A stretch of 64,000 nt of DNA from Coriobacteriia bacterium. GTDB taxonomy: Bacteria > Actinomycetota > Coriobacteriia > Anaerosomatales > Anaerosomataceae. The notes below the pieces were generated by a model, which did no database searches, was not told the DNA's origin, and saw nothing but the letters and a program-made list of their open reading frames with translations. The stretch is taken from contig JAFGVD010000007.1 of assembly GCA_016938135.1 (NCBI GenBank), positions 1 through 64,000 of the forward strand, in the 5' to 3' direction. The position numbers and the translations under genes were made by a program. Below are positions 9,161-18,269 of this stretch, piece after piece (the stretch's first letter is position 1; the number at the start of each line of letters is the position of its first letter).

Positions 9161-9170
9161 GTGGTGTGAG

Positions 9171-9497
9171 TTGGCGAAGATCGCGGTCGTAGGCGATTCA
9201 ACGAGCGTGGCGGGGTTCCGTCCGCTTGGCTTCGCCGTGTTCCCTGTTGAACACGCCGAGCAGGCACGCGCGCTGTGGGCGCGTCTCTCGGCAGGTGAGT
9301 ATGGCGTCGTCTTCATGACCGAGCCGGTCTATGAGGCGATGGAAGACCTGATCGCCGAGGCCATGGACCAGCCGGTTCCGGCGGTCACCGTCATCCCCGG
9401 TGCAGGAAGTGCCGGTGGTGTGGGCGAGGCCAAGATCAACCGCGCGATCGAGCGTGCGCTCGGCACGAGCGTTCTGATCCGAGAAGAGGAAGATTAG
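9171..9497 (+). CDS. V-type ATP synthase subunit F
   Basis: 108 residues with a TTG start preceded by AGGTGG. It opens with AKIAVVGDSTSVAGFRPLG, the Rossmann-like fold of subunit F, which binds subunit D in the central shaft and, in other V-ATPases, stimulates ATP hydrolysis. EPVYEAMEDLI and the VTVIPGAGSAGG segment fit the family. It ends immediately before subunit A. Confidence 0.93.
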   Translation: MAKIAVVGDSTSVAGFRPLGFAVFPVEHAEQARALWARLSAGEYGVVFMTEPVYEAMEDLIAEAMDQPVPAVTVIPGAGSAGGVGEAKINRAIERALGTSVLIREEED

Positions 9498-11294
9498 ATG
9501 GAGCAGGGCAAGATTGTGAAGGTAGCCGGTCCGCTCGTCGTCGCGGAAGGCCTGGTCAGCTCTCGTATGTATGACCTGGTTCGCGTTGGCGCGGAAGGGC
9601 TCATGGGCGAGATCATCGAGATGCGCGGAGACCGCGCCTCGATCCAGGTGTACGAGGAGACTGAGGGTCTTGGCCCCGGCCAGCCTGTGGAAGCGACGGG
9701 TGCGCCGCTCTCTGTGGAGCTTGGCCCCGGAATGCTTGAGGCCGTCTACGACGGCGTCCAGCGTCCACTCGACGTGCTCGAGCAGATGGCGGGCGCCTTT
9801 CTCTCTCGCGGCGTCACCGCACCGGGTCTGGACCGGGACAAGCGCTGGGAGTTCAAGCCGACCCTGAAGGCGGGCGACCGGGTTGAGAGCGGCGACATCA
9901 TCGGCACCGTGCAGGAGAACGCGGTCATCGAGCATCGCATCATGGTGCCGCCGGGTGTCTCGGGCGTGATCGAGGATCTCTCGGCAGGCAGCTACACGGT
10001 CACCGAGCCGGTCGGCAGCCTGAAGACCGCCGCGGGCGATAGCGTGGACCTGATCATGATGCAGGTCTGGCCGGTGCGTGTTCCCCGGCCGTACCGCAAG
10101 AAGATCTCCGCAAACGAGCCGCTTACCACCGGTACCCGCGTCATTGACACGTTCTTCCCTCTCACTAAAGGCGGCGTCGCTTGTATCCCGGGGCCGTTCG
10201 GCGCCGGCAAGACCGTCACTCAGCACCAGATCGCCAAGTGGTCTAACGCTGAGGTCGTCATCTTCATCGGTTGCGGCGAGCGCGGCAACGAGATGACAGA
10301 CGTGCTCATGGAGTTCCCGGAGCTCATGGACCCGTATTCCGGCGAGCCGCTTGTGAAGCGAACGGTTCTTGTGGCCCACACCTCCAACATGCCGGTCGCG
10401 GCGCGCGAGGCGTCAGTCTACACCGGCATGACGATGGCCGAGTACTTCCGTGACATGGGTTACGCGGTCGTCTTGCAGGCGGACTCTACGAGCCGCTGGG
10501 CAGAGGCGATGCGCGAGATCTCCGGTCGCCTTGAGGAGATGCCGGGCGACGAAGGCTTCCCGGCATACCTGGGCACCAAGCTGGCGGCGTTCTATGAGCG
10601 TGCCGGCCGTGTACACACGCTGGCCACCGAGACCGAGCGTGAGGGTTCTGTCTCGGTCGTGGGTTCCGTATCACCTCCCGGCGGCGACCTCTCCGAGCCG
10701 GTCGTGCAAAACACCCTGCGCGTGGTGAAGGTGTTCTGGGCCCTGCAAGACAAGCTCGCCTATGAGCGTCACTTCCCGGCCATCGATTGGCTGACCAGTT
10801 ACTCGCTCTATCTCGACAAGGTGACGCCGTATTGGAACGCCAACGTAGGACCGGAGTTCCGTGAGCGTCGCGACCGCTGCATGGGCATCTTGCAGCGCGA
10901 GAGCGAGCTTGCTGAGATCGTGCGACTCGTCGGCCTTGAGGCGCTTTCTGCCGAGGAGCAGGTGCTCATGGAGACCGCCAAGTCCATCCGAGAGGACTTC
11001 TTGCAGCAGAACGCGTTCCGCGATGACGATCAGTTCACCTCGCTCAGTCAGCAAGACAAGCTGCTTGAGACCATCCTGCTGTTCCACGAGAAGGCGATCG
11101 AGGCGCACAGCAAGGGCGCCGCGCTCAAAGACATCTTCGCGGCGCCGGTGCGCGAGCGCATCACCCGCGCGAAGTACCTGGATGAGGACAAGCTGGCCGA
11201 GTTCGATGAGATCGCCAGTGACATCGAGACCCAGTTGGTTGGTGACGGCTTCGATGACGACGAAGTCGCTGTCTACGCGGGAGGTGAGCGGTAG
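9498..11294 (+). CDS. V-type ATP synthase catalytic subunit A
   Basis: 598 residues: a beta-barrel domain, the A-type non-homologous insertion (about residues 115-190), and the nucleotide-binding domain with the Walker A GPFGAGKT near residue 232 and GCGERGNEM. The catalytic glutamate is in that GER segment. [20 protein letters not shown] is the usual A-subunit motif. It hydrolyses or makes ATP in the A3B3 crown. Full length. The last base of its stop is the first base of subunit B's GTG. Confidence 0.98.
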   Translation: MEQGKIVKVAGPLVVAEGLVSSRMYDLVRVGAEGLMGEIIEMRGDRASIQVYEETEGLGPGQPVEATGAPLSVELGPGMLEAVYDGVQRPLDVLEQMAGAFLSRGVTAPGLDRDKRWEFKPTLKAGDRVESGDIIGTVQENAVIEHRIMVPPGVSGVIEDLSAGSYTVTEPVGSLKTAAGDSVDLIMMQVWPVRVPRPYRKKISANEPLTTGTRVIDTFFPLTKGGVACIPGPFGAGKTVTQHQIAKWSNAEVVIFIGCGERGNEMTDVLMEFPELMDPYSGEPLVKRTVLVAHTSNMPVAAREASVYTGMTMAEYFRDMGYAVVLQADSTSRWAEAMREISGRLEEMPGDEGFPAYLGTKLAAFYERAGRVHTLATETEREGSVSVVGSVSPPGGDLSEPVVQNTLRVVKVFWALQDKLAYERHFPAIDWLTSYSLYLDKVTPYWNANVGPEFRERRDRCMGILQRESELAEIVRLVGLEALSAEEQVLMETAKSIREDFLQQNAFRDDDQFTSLSQQDKLLETILLFHEKAIEAHSKGAALKDIFAAPVRERITRAKYLDEDKLAEFDEIASDIETQLVGDGFDDDEVAVYAGGER

Positions 11295-12712
11295 TGCGCG
11301 AGTACATGACCACACGCGATATCGTTGGACCGCTCCTGCTTGTAGAGAATGTGGTGGACGTGACCTACGGCGAGCTTGTGGAGCTTGAGTTCCCCAACGG
11401 CACGCGTTCTTTGGGCAACGTCTTGGAAGTCAACGAGGACGTCGCTCTCGTGCAGGCGTTCGAGGGCACGCGGGGTTCCAACCCCTCGGAGACCAAGGTC
11501 AAGTTCCTGGGACGCTCGCTGGAGCTTGCCGTCAGCAAGGACATGCTCGGCCGCGTCTTCGACGGCCTGGGCCGCCCGCGCGATGACGGCCCCGAGATCA
11601 TCCCCGAGAAGCGTCTGTCCATCTACGGACAGCCGATCAACCCTACAGCGCGAGACTTCCCCGATGACTTCATCCAGACGGGCGTCTCGGCTATCGACGG
11701 TCTGAACCCGCTCGTGCGTGGCCAGAAGCTCCCGATCTTCTCGGGCAGCGGGCTTCCGCACAACCAGCTTGCGGCGCAGATCGCACGTCAGAGCGCGGTG
11801 CTCCAGCGCGGCGCGGCAGCCGATGAGATCGGCGAGCCCATCGAGGGCGAGTTCGCCGTCGTGTTCGCGGCTATGGGAATCACCTTTGAGGATGCCGACT
11901 TCTTCATCGACGAGTTCCGCAACACCTCCGCCATCGAGCGGGCGGTGCTCTTCCTTAACCTGGCCGATGATCCGGCTGTCGAGCGTATCGCGACCCCGCG
12001 CATGGCGCTTACCGCCGCCGAGTACCTGGCGTACGAGAAGGACATGCACGTCCTGGTCATCCTCACGGACATGACCTACTACTGTGAGGCGCTTCGCGAG
12101 GTCTCGGCTGCGCGCAAAGAGGTCCCCGGGCGCCGTGGTTATCCCGGCTACCTCTACACCGACCTGGCCACCATCTATGAGCGCGCAGGTCGCGTGAAGG
12201 GTCGCAAGGGCTCTATCACGCAGGTGCCGATCCTCTCGATGCCTGACGATGACAAGACGCACCCCATCCCGGACCTCACCGGCTACATCACCGAGGGTCA
12301 GATTGTGCTGGACCGCAACCTGCACCGTCGCGGCGTCTATCCGCCGGTCGCGGTGCTGCCGTCGCTCTCGCGCCTCAAGCAGAAGGGCATCGGCCCGGGC
12401 AAGACGCGCGAGGACCACGCCGACCTCTCCAACCAGCTGTTCGGTGCGTACGCGCGTGGCTTGCAGGCAAAAGAGCTCGCGGTCATTCTCGGCGAGGCGG
12501 CGCTCTCGGACAGCGACAAGGCGTTCGTGGCGTTCGCCGACGCGTTCGAGGACCGCTTCATCCGCCAGGGTGCCGGCGAGGACCGTTCTGTGGGCGACAC
12601 GCTCGCTTTGGGCTGGGAGCTCATGAAACTTCTGCCGCGCACGGAACTCAAGCGCATCAAAGACGTGTTCGTCGAGAAGTACCTTCCTGCCGAGGAGGAC
12701 GCGGACGCGTGA
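11294..12712 (+). CDS. V-type ATP synthase regulatory subunit B
   Basis: 472 residues with a GTG start one base inside the subunit A stop; ATG at 11306 (MTTRDIVGP) is a possible alternative. The Walker A position reads [11 protein letters not shown], the normal non-catalytic B form. [20 protein letters not shown] and the [21 protein letters not shown] region are typical. It shares the nucleotide sites with A but does not catalyse. The stop overlaps the following small gene. Confidence 0.98.
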   Translation: MREYMTTRDIVGPLLLVENVVDVTYGELVELEFPNGTRSLGNVLEVNEDVALVQAFEGTRGSNPSETKVKFLGRSLELAVSKDMLGRVFDGLGRPRDDGPEIIPEKRLSIYGQPINPTARDFPDDFIQTGVSAIDGLNPLVRGQKLPIFSGSGLPHNQLAAQIARQSAVLQRGAAADEIGEPIEGEFAVVFAAMGITFEDADFFIDEFRNTSAIERAVLFLNLADDPAVERIATPRMALTAAEYLAYEKDMHVLVILTDMTYYCEALREVSAARKEVPGRRGYPGYLYTDLATIYERAGRVKGRKGSITQVPILSMPDDDKTHPIPDLTGYITEGQIVLDRNLHRRGVYPPVAVLPSLSRLKQKGIGPGKTREDHADLSNQLFGAYARGLQAKELAVILGEAALSDSDKAFVAFADAFEDRFIRQGAGEDRSVGDTLALGWELMKLLPRTELKRIKDVFVEKYLPAEEDADA

Positions 12713-12903
12713 CCGATGGGACCCTCATAGCGCTCGTCATCGCACTGCTTGCGGTGCTCGTCGTCGTGCAGCTGCTCAGCGCCGTCGCTGCCCACAGGCT
12801 GGGCGGCAAGTCGAGCCGTGGAGTCATCACCCTACGCGTGGTCAACGCGGTGGGCGTGACAGCGCTCATCCTATGGCTGCTCATCGATCGGTTCGGGGGC
12901 TGA
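12709..12903 (+). CDS. small two-helix membrane protein inside the V-ATPase operon
   Basis: 64 residues with a GTG start overlapping the subunit B stop by four bases, and a stop four bases before subunit D. Two hydrophobic helices (about 6-26 and 43-59) flank a basic loop, [11 protein letters not shown] recognise no family. Its position between B and D, in a run of coupled genes, argues that it is translated and could be an assembly or regulatory factor, or a small membrane part of the enzyme (inference). The codon use is like the neighbours. Confidence 0.75.
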   Translation: MTDGTLIALVIALLAVLVVVQLLSAVAAHRLGGKSSRGVITLRVVNAVGVTALILWLLIDRFGG

Positions 12904-12907
12904 TCCT

Positions 12908-13549
12908 GTGACAAAGATGCGCGTCAATCCCAATCGCATGGAGCTGCTCAAGCTGAAGCGACGCGGCGACGTGGCCAAACGCGGCCACAAGCTGCTGAAG
13001 GACAAGTTCGATGAGCTGCTCAAGGAGTTCATCGCACGTATCTCGGAGAACCGCCGACTGCGAGCCGAGGTGGAAGCCGAGCTCAAGTCGGCCTACGGGC
13101 TGTTCGCGGTCGCACGTGCCGAGGCGGGCCGCGCGGCCATCACGCAGGCGCTGCTTGCGGGTGAGCCAAGCGAGCTGCTCGATACCAGCGAGAAGAGCGT
13201 CATGAGCGTGCATGTCCCCATATTCGAGCAGCGGGAGCTCGCCGAGCCCGGCGGTTACAGCTTCTCCACGCTGCCGGTGGTCCTCGATGAGGCGCTCGCG
13301 CGTCTGGCTGCCGTGGCTCCACGGATGCTGGAGCTGGCTGAGCGCGAGAAGGCAATCGAGCTTCTGGCCGCGGAGATAGAGCGCACACGTCGTCGTGTGA
13401 ATGCTTTGGAGTATGTGCTCATGCCCTCGATCGCCGAGACCATCAAAGACATCCAGATGAAGCTCGACGAGGCCGAGCGGGGTAACCTCACGCGCCTCAT
13501 GAAGGTGAAAGACATCATCGCCGCGCAGGAAGCGGCCGGAGAGCAATAA
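12908..13549 (+). CDS. V-type ATP synthase subunit D (central shaft)
   Basis: 213 residues with a GTG start. MRVNPNRMELLKLKRR is the conserved N-terminal helix of subunit D, which turns inside the A3B3 crown. A C-terminal helix (NALEYVLMPSIAETIKDI) forms the second strand of the coiled coil, as in T. thermophilus and E. hirae. Normal length. It is the last gene of the operon; a possible structured RNA and a strong terminator follow. Confidence 0.96.
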   Translation: MTKMRVNPNRMELLKLKRRGDVAKRGHKLLKDKFDELLKEFIARISENRRLRAEVEAELKSAYGLFAVARAEAGRAAITQALLAGEPSELLDTSEKSVMSVHVPIFEQRELAEPGGYSFSTLPVVLDEALARLAAVAPRMLELAEREKAIELLAAEIERTRRRVNALEYVLMPSIAETIKDIQMKLDEAERGNLTRLMKVKDIIAAQEAAGEQ

Positions 13550-13572
13550 CGGCATGCAGGGTCTAAAGCGTG

Positions 13573-13658
13573 CGGGAGGGTAGACCGATAATCCAAGTGT
13601 CAGGGTCGTTAAGACAAAACCTGATGCACGATTCGGTCGGGTCAGGATGCCCCTCCCG
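13573..13658 (+). ncRNA. possible structured RNA downstream of the V-ATPase operon
   Basis: The 3' gap folds well by eye. An outer 8-bp stem (13573-13580 with 13651-13658) encloses an irregular hairpin: 13584-13588 pairs with 13633-13637, 13591-13593 with 13630-13632, 13597-13599 with 13627-13629, and 13600-13604 with 13620-13624. The last three helices stack with two-base bulges. The apical loop is A-rich. A terminator follows at 13682. It may be a 3'-UTR element of the ATPase mRNA or a small RNA. I recognise no known riboswitch consensus in it. Confidence 0.35.
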
Positions 13659-13681
13659 GCTCGTACTGAAGAGTGGATGAC

Positions 13682-13716
13682 GAAGGCCCCGATGCGACAA
13701 GAGCATCGGGGCCTTC
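13682..13716. terminator. bidirectional rho-independent terminator
   Basis: Perfect 14-bp inverted repeat (13682-13695 and 13703-13716, core GGCCCCGATGC) with a 7-base loop. It lies between the rightward V-ATPase operon and the leftward tldE end and can serve both. The T-run on the + side is short (GTGCGTTT). Confidence 0.75.
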
Positions 13717-13741
13717 GTGCGTTTGCGAAAGGTCGAGCCGG

Positions 13742-15085
13742 CTACCGCGTCTGACCGGTGAACTCCCAGTTGGAGAGCAGCAGCGCCGGAGCCAGGTTCG
13801 CGCCGCCGTCCTCGGGGCCTATCAGGGTGCGCTTCTTGCCGACGGCTTCCACCGCGTTGAGCGCGTCGACGGCGCTCTGGGTGAACCGCAGGTTCTTCAC
13901 CGGCTGAGCAAGACGCCCGTCCTCTATGAGGAACGTCCCGTCTCGCGTCATCCCTGTGAGGATCGCGCGTACCGGGTCTTCAACGTTCACATAGTGGAAT
14001 CTGGTCACATACACGCCGCGTTTGACCGCGCCGATCATGTCCTCGATGCGCGCGTCGCCTGCCGCGATCTCCAGGTTCATCGGCATGGGACCATAGGGGT
14101 TGGGCGCCGGCAGCGCGTGTCCGGTGTTGGGGAGTCCGAGCTTGGCGGCCCAGTACGAGTCGGTGACAGGTGAGCGTCCAACGCCGGCATCGATGAGGGG
14201 GGTGCGCTGCTTGGGCATTCCCTCGAAGTCGAACGTGAGTCCGAGCGTCTCGGCAGACGTGGCGTCATCGGTGATGGAGATCAGCGGCGATAGCAGCTTC
14301 TGGCCGATCTTGCCCGAGAGGAATGAGCTCTCCTCGGCATAGGGCTTTGCGCCCAGGCCAAGATAGCCGAGGAAGTCGAGTATGTCCGAGACGGCCTCCG
14401 GTGCGAGCACGACGGTGTAGACGCCCGGATCCAGCGAGACCGCGCCATCCGAGCGCAGGGCGAGCAGCGCTGCTTCGTCGCCCAGGGCGGTGGGGGAGAA
14501 GTCGCCCGCGGCGCCCGAGAGATGCGACGCCCATCCGGAGCCGCCGTTCGCGCTCATGGAGAGCACGGTCGACCTCACGGTGGAGACGCCCATGCCCACA
14601 TTCACGCCCAGTGAGTTCGCCACTGCAACGGTGTACTCGGTGGCGCTCACGGTGCCGGCGGCGGTCAGGTCGCGCAGGGCTGACTGCGCGATGATGGCGG
14701 CGGCGGCTTCAGCGCGTGCGCTGGCGTCGAAGGCCCGCACCGACGGGTGTACCCGGTCGGGCGTCACGACCTCCATGGGAGAGGGGAGGCCGGGGAAATC
14801 CGGGTCCTCGGGTGCAAGACGGGCCGCTGCGACCGCGCGCTCGCAACAGGCGGCCAGCGATGTGTCATCGAGGCGGTTGGTGGACGCCACGCCCATGCAC
14901 TTGCCTACGACGGCTCGCACAGAGATGCCCGTGTCACTCTCGGCCACGTTCTGGTGGATGCGGTTGTCCGCGAAGCGCGTGAGTGCGGCGTCCTCGCTTG
15001 TCACCAGCGCTTCGGCACCATCGGCATGCGTGAGTCCCACAGCCCGAAGTGCAAGTTCGCGTGCCTGCTCGGCGGTGAGCATCAT
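13742..15085 (-). CDS. tldE: TldE/PmbA family protein
   Basis: 447 residues of the TldE (PmbA) family, the non-catalytic partner of the TldD metallopeptidase. TldD/E heterodimers cut unfolded or leader peptides, for example in maturation of microcins and other modified peptides. Landmarks are RFADNRIHQNVAESD near residue 35 and GMTRDGTFLIEDGRLAQPVK near residue 395. It lacks the HExxxH zinc motif, as expected for TldE. The ATG overlaps the tldD stop by four bases, so both proteins are made together. Confidence 0.93.
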   Translation of the reverse strand: MMLTAEQARELALRAVGLTHADGAEALVTSEDAALTRFADNRIHQNVAESDTGISVRAVVGKCMGVASTNRLDDTSLAACCERAVAAARLAPEDPDFPGLPSPMEVVTPDRVHPSVRAFDASARAEAAAAIIAQSALRDLTAAGTVSATEYTVAVANSLGVNVGMGVSTVRSTVLSMSANGGSGWASHLSGAAGDFSPTALGDEAALLALRSDGAVSLDPGVYTVVLAPEAVSDILDFLGYLGLGAKPYAEESSFLSGKIGQKLLSPLISITDDATSAETLGLTFDFEGMPKQRTPLIDAGVGRSPVTDSYWAAKLGLPNTGHALPAPNPYGPMPMNLEIAAGDARIEDMIGAVKRGVYVTRFHYVNVEDPVRAILTGMTRDGTFLIEDGRLAQPVKNLRFTQSAVDALNAVEAVGKKRTLIGPEDGGANLAPALLLSNWEFTGQTR

Positions 15086-16524
15086 CGTCCCACCCCCACC
15101 TGGACGTCGCGGAATCGCGCGGGTGCGGCGCCGTGGGCCACGTGTGCAACCTGCATGGGCTCGCCCTTGCCGCAGTTGGGGATGCCCCAGACCTGCCAGT
15201 GGTCTGCCGAGCAGACCGCGTCACACGAGTTCCAGAACTGCGGCGTGATGCCGGTGTAGTTGGGGTTCTTGATCATCTTTCCAAGCTCGCCGTTCTTGAT
15301 CTCCCAACCTATCTCGCACGCGAACTGGAAGTTCAGGCGCCGGTCATCGATCGACCAGGAGTTGTTGGTCTCCATATAGATGCCGTCCTCGGTGTCGGCG
15401 ATGAGGTCCGGCAGCGACCAGCCGCCGGGCTCCAGAGACAGCGTCGTCATGCGCACGAGCGGCGTGCGGTTCCATCCGTCCGCGCGCATGCAGCCGTTGC
15501 TCTCCCGGCCGATACGCACCGCTGACTCGCGTGAGGACAGGAAGCCTGTGAACAGCCCGTCTTTCACGATGAAGTCGCGCTGCGCGGGGACTCCCTCGTC
15601 GTCGTAGCCAAAGCTGCCGAGAGACCCCGGTATGGTCGCGTCACTGGTGACGGTCACGTGCTCCGAGCCGTACTGCAGCACTCCCAGGTCCTCCAGTGTC
15701 AGGAACGAAGTCCCTGCGAATGCGGCCTCATCACCCAAGACGCGGTCCAACTCGGTGGGATGCCCGATCGACTCATGCACTTGAAGGGCCAGCTGTGGTC
15801 CGTCGATGACTATCGTCTTCGTGCCTGAGGGGCACGGCGCTGCCGAGATGAGCCCGGCGGCCTGCTCGGCAACACGAACCGCATTCCCTGGTAGGTCGAG
15901 CGCTAAGATGGCCTCCCAGCCGCCCTGGACCGCCTGACCGCCGTGTGAGTTGGGGTAGCTCCTGGGCAGTATCTCGCCGTCTTCGATAGCGTATGCGGTG
16001 ATACCGGCAGCGGACTCCGTGTACTTCTGCTCGATGAAGCTGCCGATGGTGGAGCCGAACGTCTTCTCCACGCGGATGAACCCCAGTGCGCCTTTGGCGA
16101 TCTTCACGGCCGGCTCCGCTCGCAGCGCGGCGTCCGCCGCCAGCAGCAGGTCGAGCTTCTCGTCAAGGCTCACCGTGAAGGGATCGATCCGGCAGGGACC
16201 TTCCCAGCTGTCGTTGTACGCGGGTAGCGCCGAGAGCTCCACGGGCGTGCGTGTGGTCAGCGCGGAAGCCTTGGCGATGGCCACGGCCTGACGGGCCACA
16301 TCAACGACCGCATCGCTCTCAAGGCTTGAAGTGGCCGCGAAGCCCCATGAGCCGCTGGCGATAGCCCGGACGCCGATACCCAGAGACTCAGAGGTGCTGA
16401 CGCCCTCTACGACCCCGTTACGCGCCGAGAGGTTCTCCTGGGTGGTGTGCACGACCCTGACGTCCGCATAGGATGCGCCCGCAGCTGAAGCCGCCTGGAG
16501 TGCCCTGTCGATGAGTTCTCTCAT
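15082..16524 (-). CDS. tldD: TldD family zinc metallopeptidase
   Basis: 480 residues from the ATG at 16524 (GAGGAAA box upstream); a longer frame exists but lacks a ribosome site. QVHESIGHPTELDR near residue 250 holds the HExxxH zinc motif of TldD. ARNGVVEGVSTSESLGIGVR near residue 37 is the usual N-terminal signature. With TldE it forms the active peptidase. No peptide-precursor gene is visible nearby, so general peptide turnover or a remote substrate are both possible. Confidence 0.95.
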   Translation of the reverse strand: MRELIDRALQAASAAGASYADVRVVHTTQENLSARNGVVEGVSTSESLGIGVRAIASGSWGFAATSSLESDAVVDVARQAVAIAKASALTTRTPVELSALPAYNDSWEGPCRIDPFTVSLDEKLDLLLAADAALRAEPAVKIAKGALGFIRVEKTFGSTIGSFIEQKYTESAAGITAYAIEDGEILPRSYPNSHGGQAVQGGWEAILALDLPGNAVRVAEQAAGLISAAPCPSGTKTIVIDGPQLALQVHESIGHPTELDRVLGDEAAFAGTSFLTLEDLGVLQYGSEHVTVTSDATIPGSLGSFGYDDEGVPAQRDFIVKDGLFTGFLSSRESAVRIGRESNGCMRADGWNRTPLVRMTTLSLEPGGWSLPDLIADTEDGIYMETNNSWSIDDRRLNFQFACEIGWEIKNGELGKMIKNPNYTGITPQFWNSCDAVCSADHWQVWGIPNCGKGEPMQVAHVAHGAAPARFRDVQVGVGR

Positions 16525-16626
16525 GATGTTTCCTCGCTCTAGTACGTGTGATGTCGGAAAACAGCCGACCACAAGACGATATCAGACCGTCTGTTGAAGC
16601 GTCGGCGGGGGGGCTGGTGGTCCAGC

Positions 16627-17778
16627 TTACGGAGATGAAGTACCGGTGATGGGGGAGGTTCGAGGCTGCCAGTCATAGCGACGAGCCCCGGCGTAGTCTG
16701 AGCGCTCAGCGAGCAAGCTCAGTTTCACGAAGTCTCCCGTGCGAGGCGCGTGGATGAAGTAGCCACCGCCAACGTAGATGCCAACGTGATGCACAGGAGA
16801 GCCGAAGAAGACTACGTCACCGGGCTCAAGGTCAGCGGGTGCGATCTTCTCGCCGAGAAGGAACTGAGCGCCCGAGTAGTGAGGCAGGCTCACACCGTGC
16901 TGCTGGAAGACGTACATGACCAGCCCTGAGCAGTCGAAGCCGGATGTGGACGCGCCTCCCCAGAGGTACGGGATGCCGTGGTAGGAGAGCGCGGTCTCCA
17001 CGGGCGATCCGGCATCGACGACGATGCCTGCATCGTTGGCACCCGAGAGGATCGCTTGCATCAACGCTGCTTCTTCTTGCTGGCGTCGCTCGGCCTCAGA
17101 GTCGAGCAGTGCAAGCAGCTCGCTTTGCGCCTGGGCGAACATCTCTTCTCGCTCCTGGATCCGGAGCATGACCTCTATGCGCCGCGCTTTGAGTGTGAAC
17201 TCAAGCGACTCGGCGTGAAGTTGCTCGTTCTCTAGAGCGGTCGCCTTCGCTGCTACGGCGTCACGCTGCTGCCGGAGTGTCTCTGCGATGTCGGCGTCAG
17301 TTTCGCCAAGCGTCCGGAGGAACCGGATGCGTGCGACGAGGTCGGTCACGGACTTGGCTCCCAGGAGCACGTCCAGCGTGTTCAGGTCGCCGTCTCTGTA
17401 TATCTCGCGTGCGCGCTCGGACAGCTGTTCGGATTGCACGCTGAACGCGATCTCGGCGTTGTCGAGTTCGAGCTTGGTTGCCGTGAGCCTTTGTTGCGTG
17501 GTCTCCAACTCGAATATGGCGGCGTTGTACGCCTCGGTGGCGATGCTCAGTTCTCGATCAAGCTCTTCGAGTTGAGCCTGGAAGGCGTCCAGCTCGGCTT
17601 GCTTGCTGGCCAGCTCGCCCCGGAATTCGGCTGTCTCGGTGGAGTCTGTCGTGGGCGCCACGGGGTCGGTAGATGTTTGAGCCGGCGTTGCGAAAGCGGT
17701 ACCGCCGAACACGAGTGTGGCGATGATTGTGAGGGCGATGGCGCTTCTTGAGAGGCGCCTGATCAGGGTGGGTCCCAT
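16627..17778 (-). CDS. secreted NlpC/P60 peptidoglycan endopeptidase
   Basis: 383 residues from the ATG at 17778 with GGAAGG five bases upstream; a TTG further up gives seven extra residues. A signal peptide (IALTIIATLVFGGTAFA) is followed by a long coiled-coil domain (about residues 45-245) as in actinobacterial RipA/CwlO proteins. The C-terminal C40 domain has GFDCSGLVMY (catalytic Cys), HHVGIYVGGGYFIHAP (catalytic His) and a GDVVFFG segment. It should cleave the D-Glu/meso-DAP bond in peptide stems during cell separation. The coiled coil probably holds it autoinhibited, as known for this class. Confidence 0.93.
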   Translation of the reverse strand: MGPTLIRRLSRSAIALTIIATLVFGGTAFATPAQTSTDPVAPTTDSTETAEFRGELASKQAELDAFQAQLEELDRELSIATEAYNAAIFELETTQQRLTATKLELDNAEIAFSVQSEQLSERAREIYRDGDLNTLDVLLGAKSVTDLVARIRFLRTLGETDADIAETLRQQRDAVAAKATALENEQLHAESLEFTLKARRIEVMLRIQEREEMFAQAQSELLALLDSEAERRQQEEAALMQAILSGANDAGIVVDAGSPVETALSYHGIPYLWGGASTSGFDCSGLVMYVFQQHGVSLPHYSGAQFLLGEKIAPADLEPGDVVFFGSPVHHVGIYVGGGYFIHAPRTGDFVKLSLLAERSDYAGARRYDWQPRTSPITGTSSP

Positions 17779-17926
17779 CACTGCCTTCCATCGAGCCAAG
17801 CGTTAGTTAACGTTGCTTAAAGTATAGCACCGACGCTGCTGGTCGACCTTCGCATATGTACCATACCCATCTTGCCCATGCTTTGCGAAAACCTTGCCGA
17901 TTCCCATGTGCGGCGGCGGAGATGTC

Positions 17927-17955
17927 TTGCATAGCGGCATGGAGGATGGTAACCT
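17927..17955 (+). promoter_or_regulatory. possible promoter of the initiator tRNA
   Basis: TTGCAT (17927-17932) and TAACCT (17950-17955) with a 17-base spacer, ending 26 bases before the mature tRNA 5' end. The -10 element is weak, so this is tentative. Confidence 0.35.
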
Positions 17956-17981
17956 GGCAATCCCACGAGATGTGGTTACGT

Positions 17982-18058
<77 letters not shown>

Positions 18059-18269
18059 AATAAATGCGCAGGTCAGAGGCCTATCGGCTCTCTGGCCTGT
18101 TTTGTTTCTCAGGCAGATAGTCCGCAGCCCCTCTCACAGTTCTAGCCAGAAGCATCGTGTTGGAGGATACTCACACCCGTTCCGGACAGCAGGCTCTGTT
18201 GGATTCGGCCTGTCTTCATCCGTGGACATCCGATTCGTTTCCGAGAGTGAACATCGAGGGGATGCTTTG

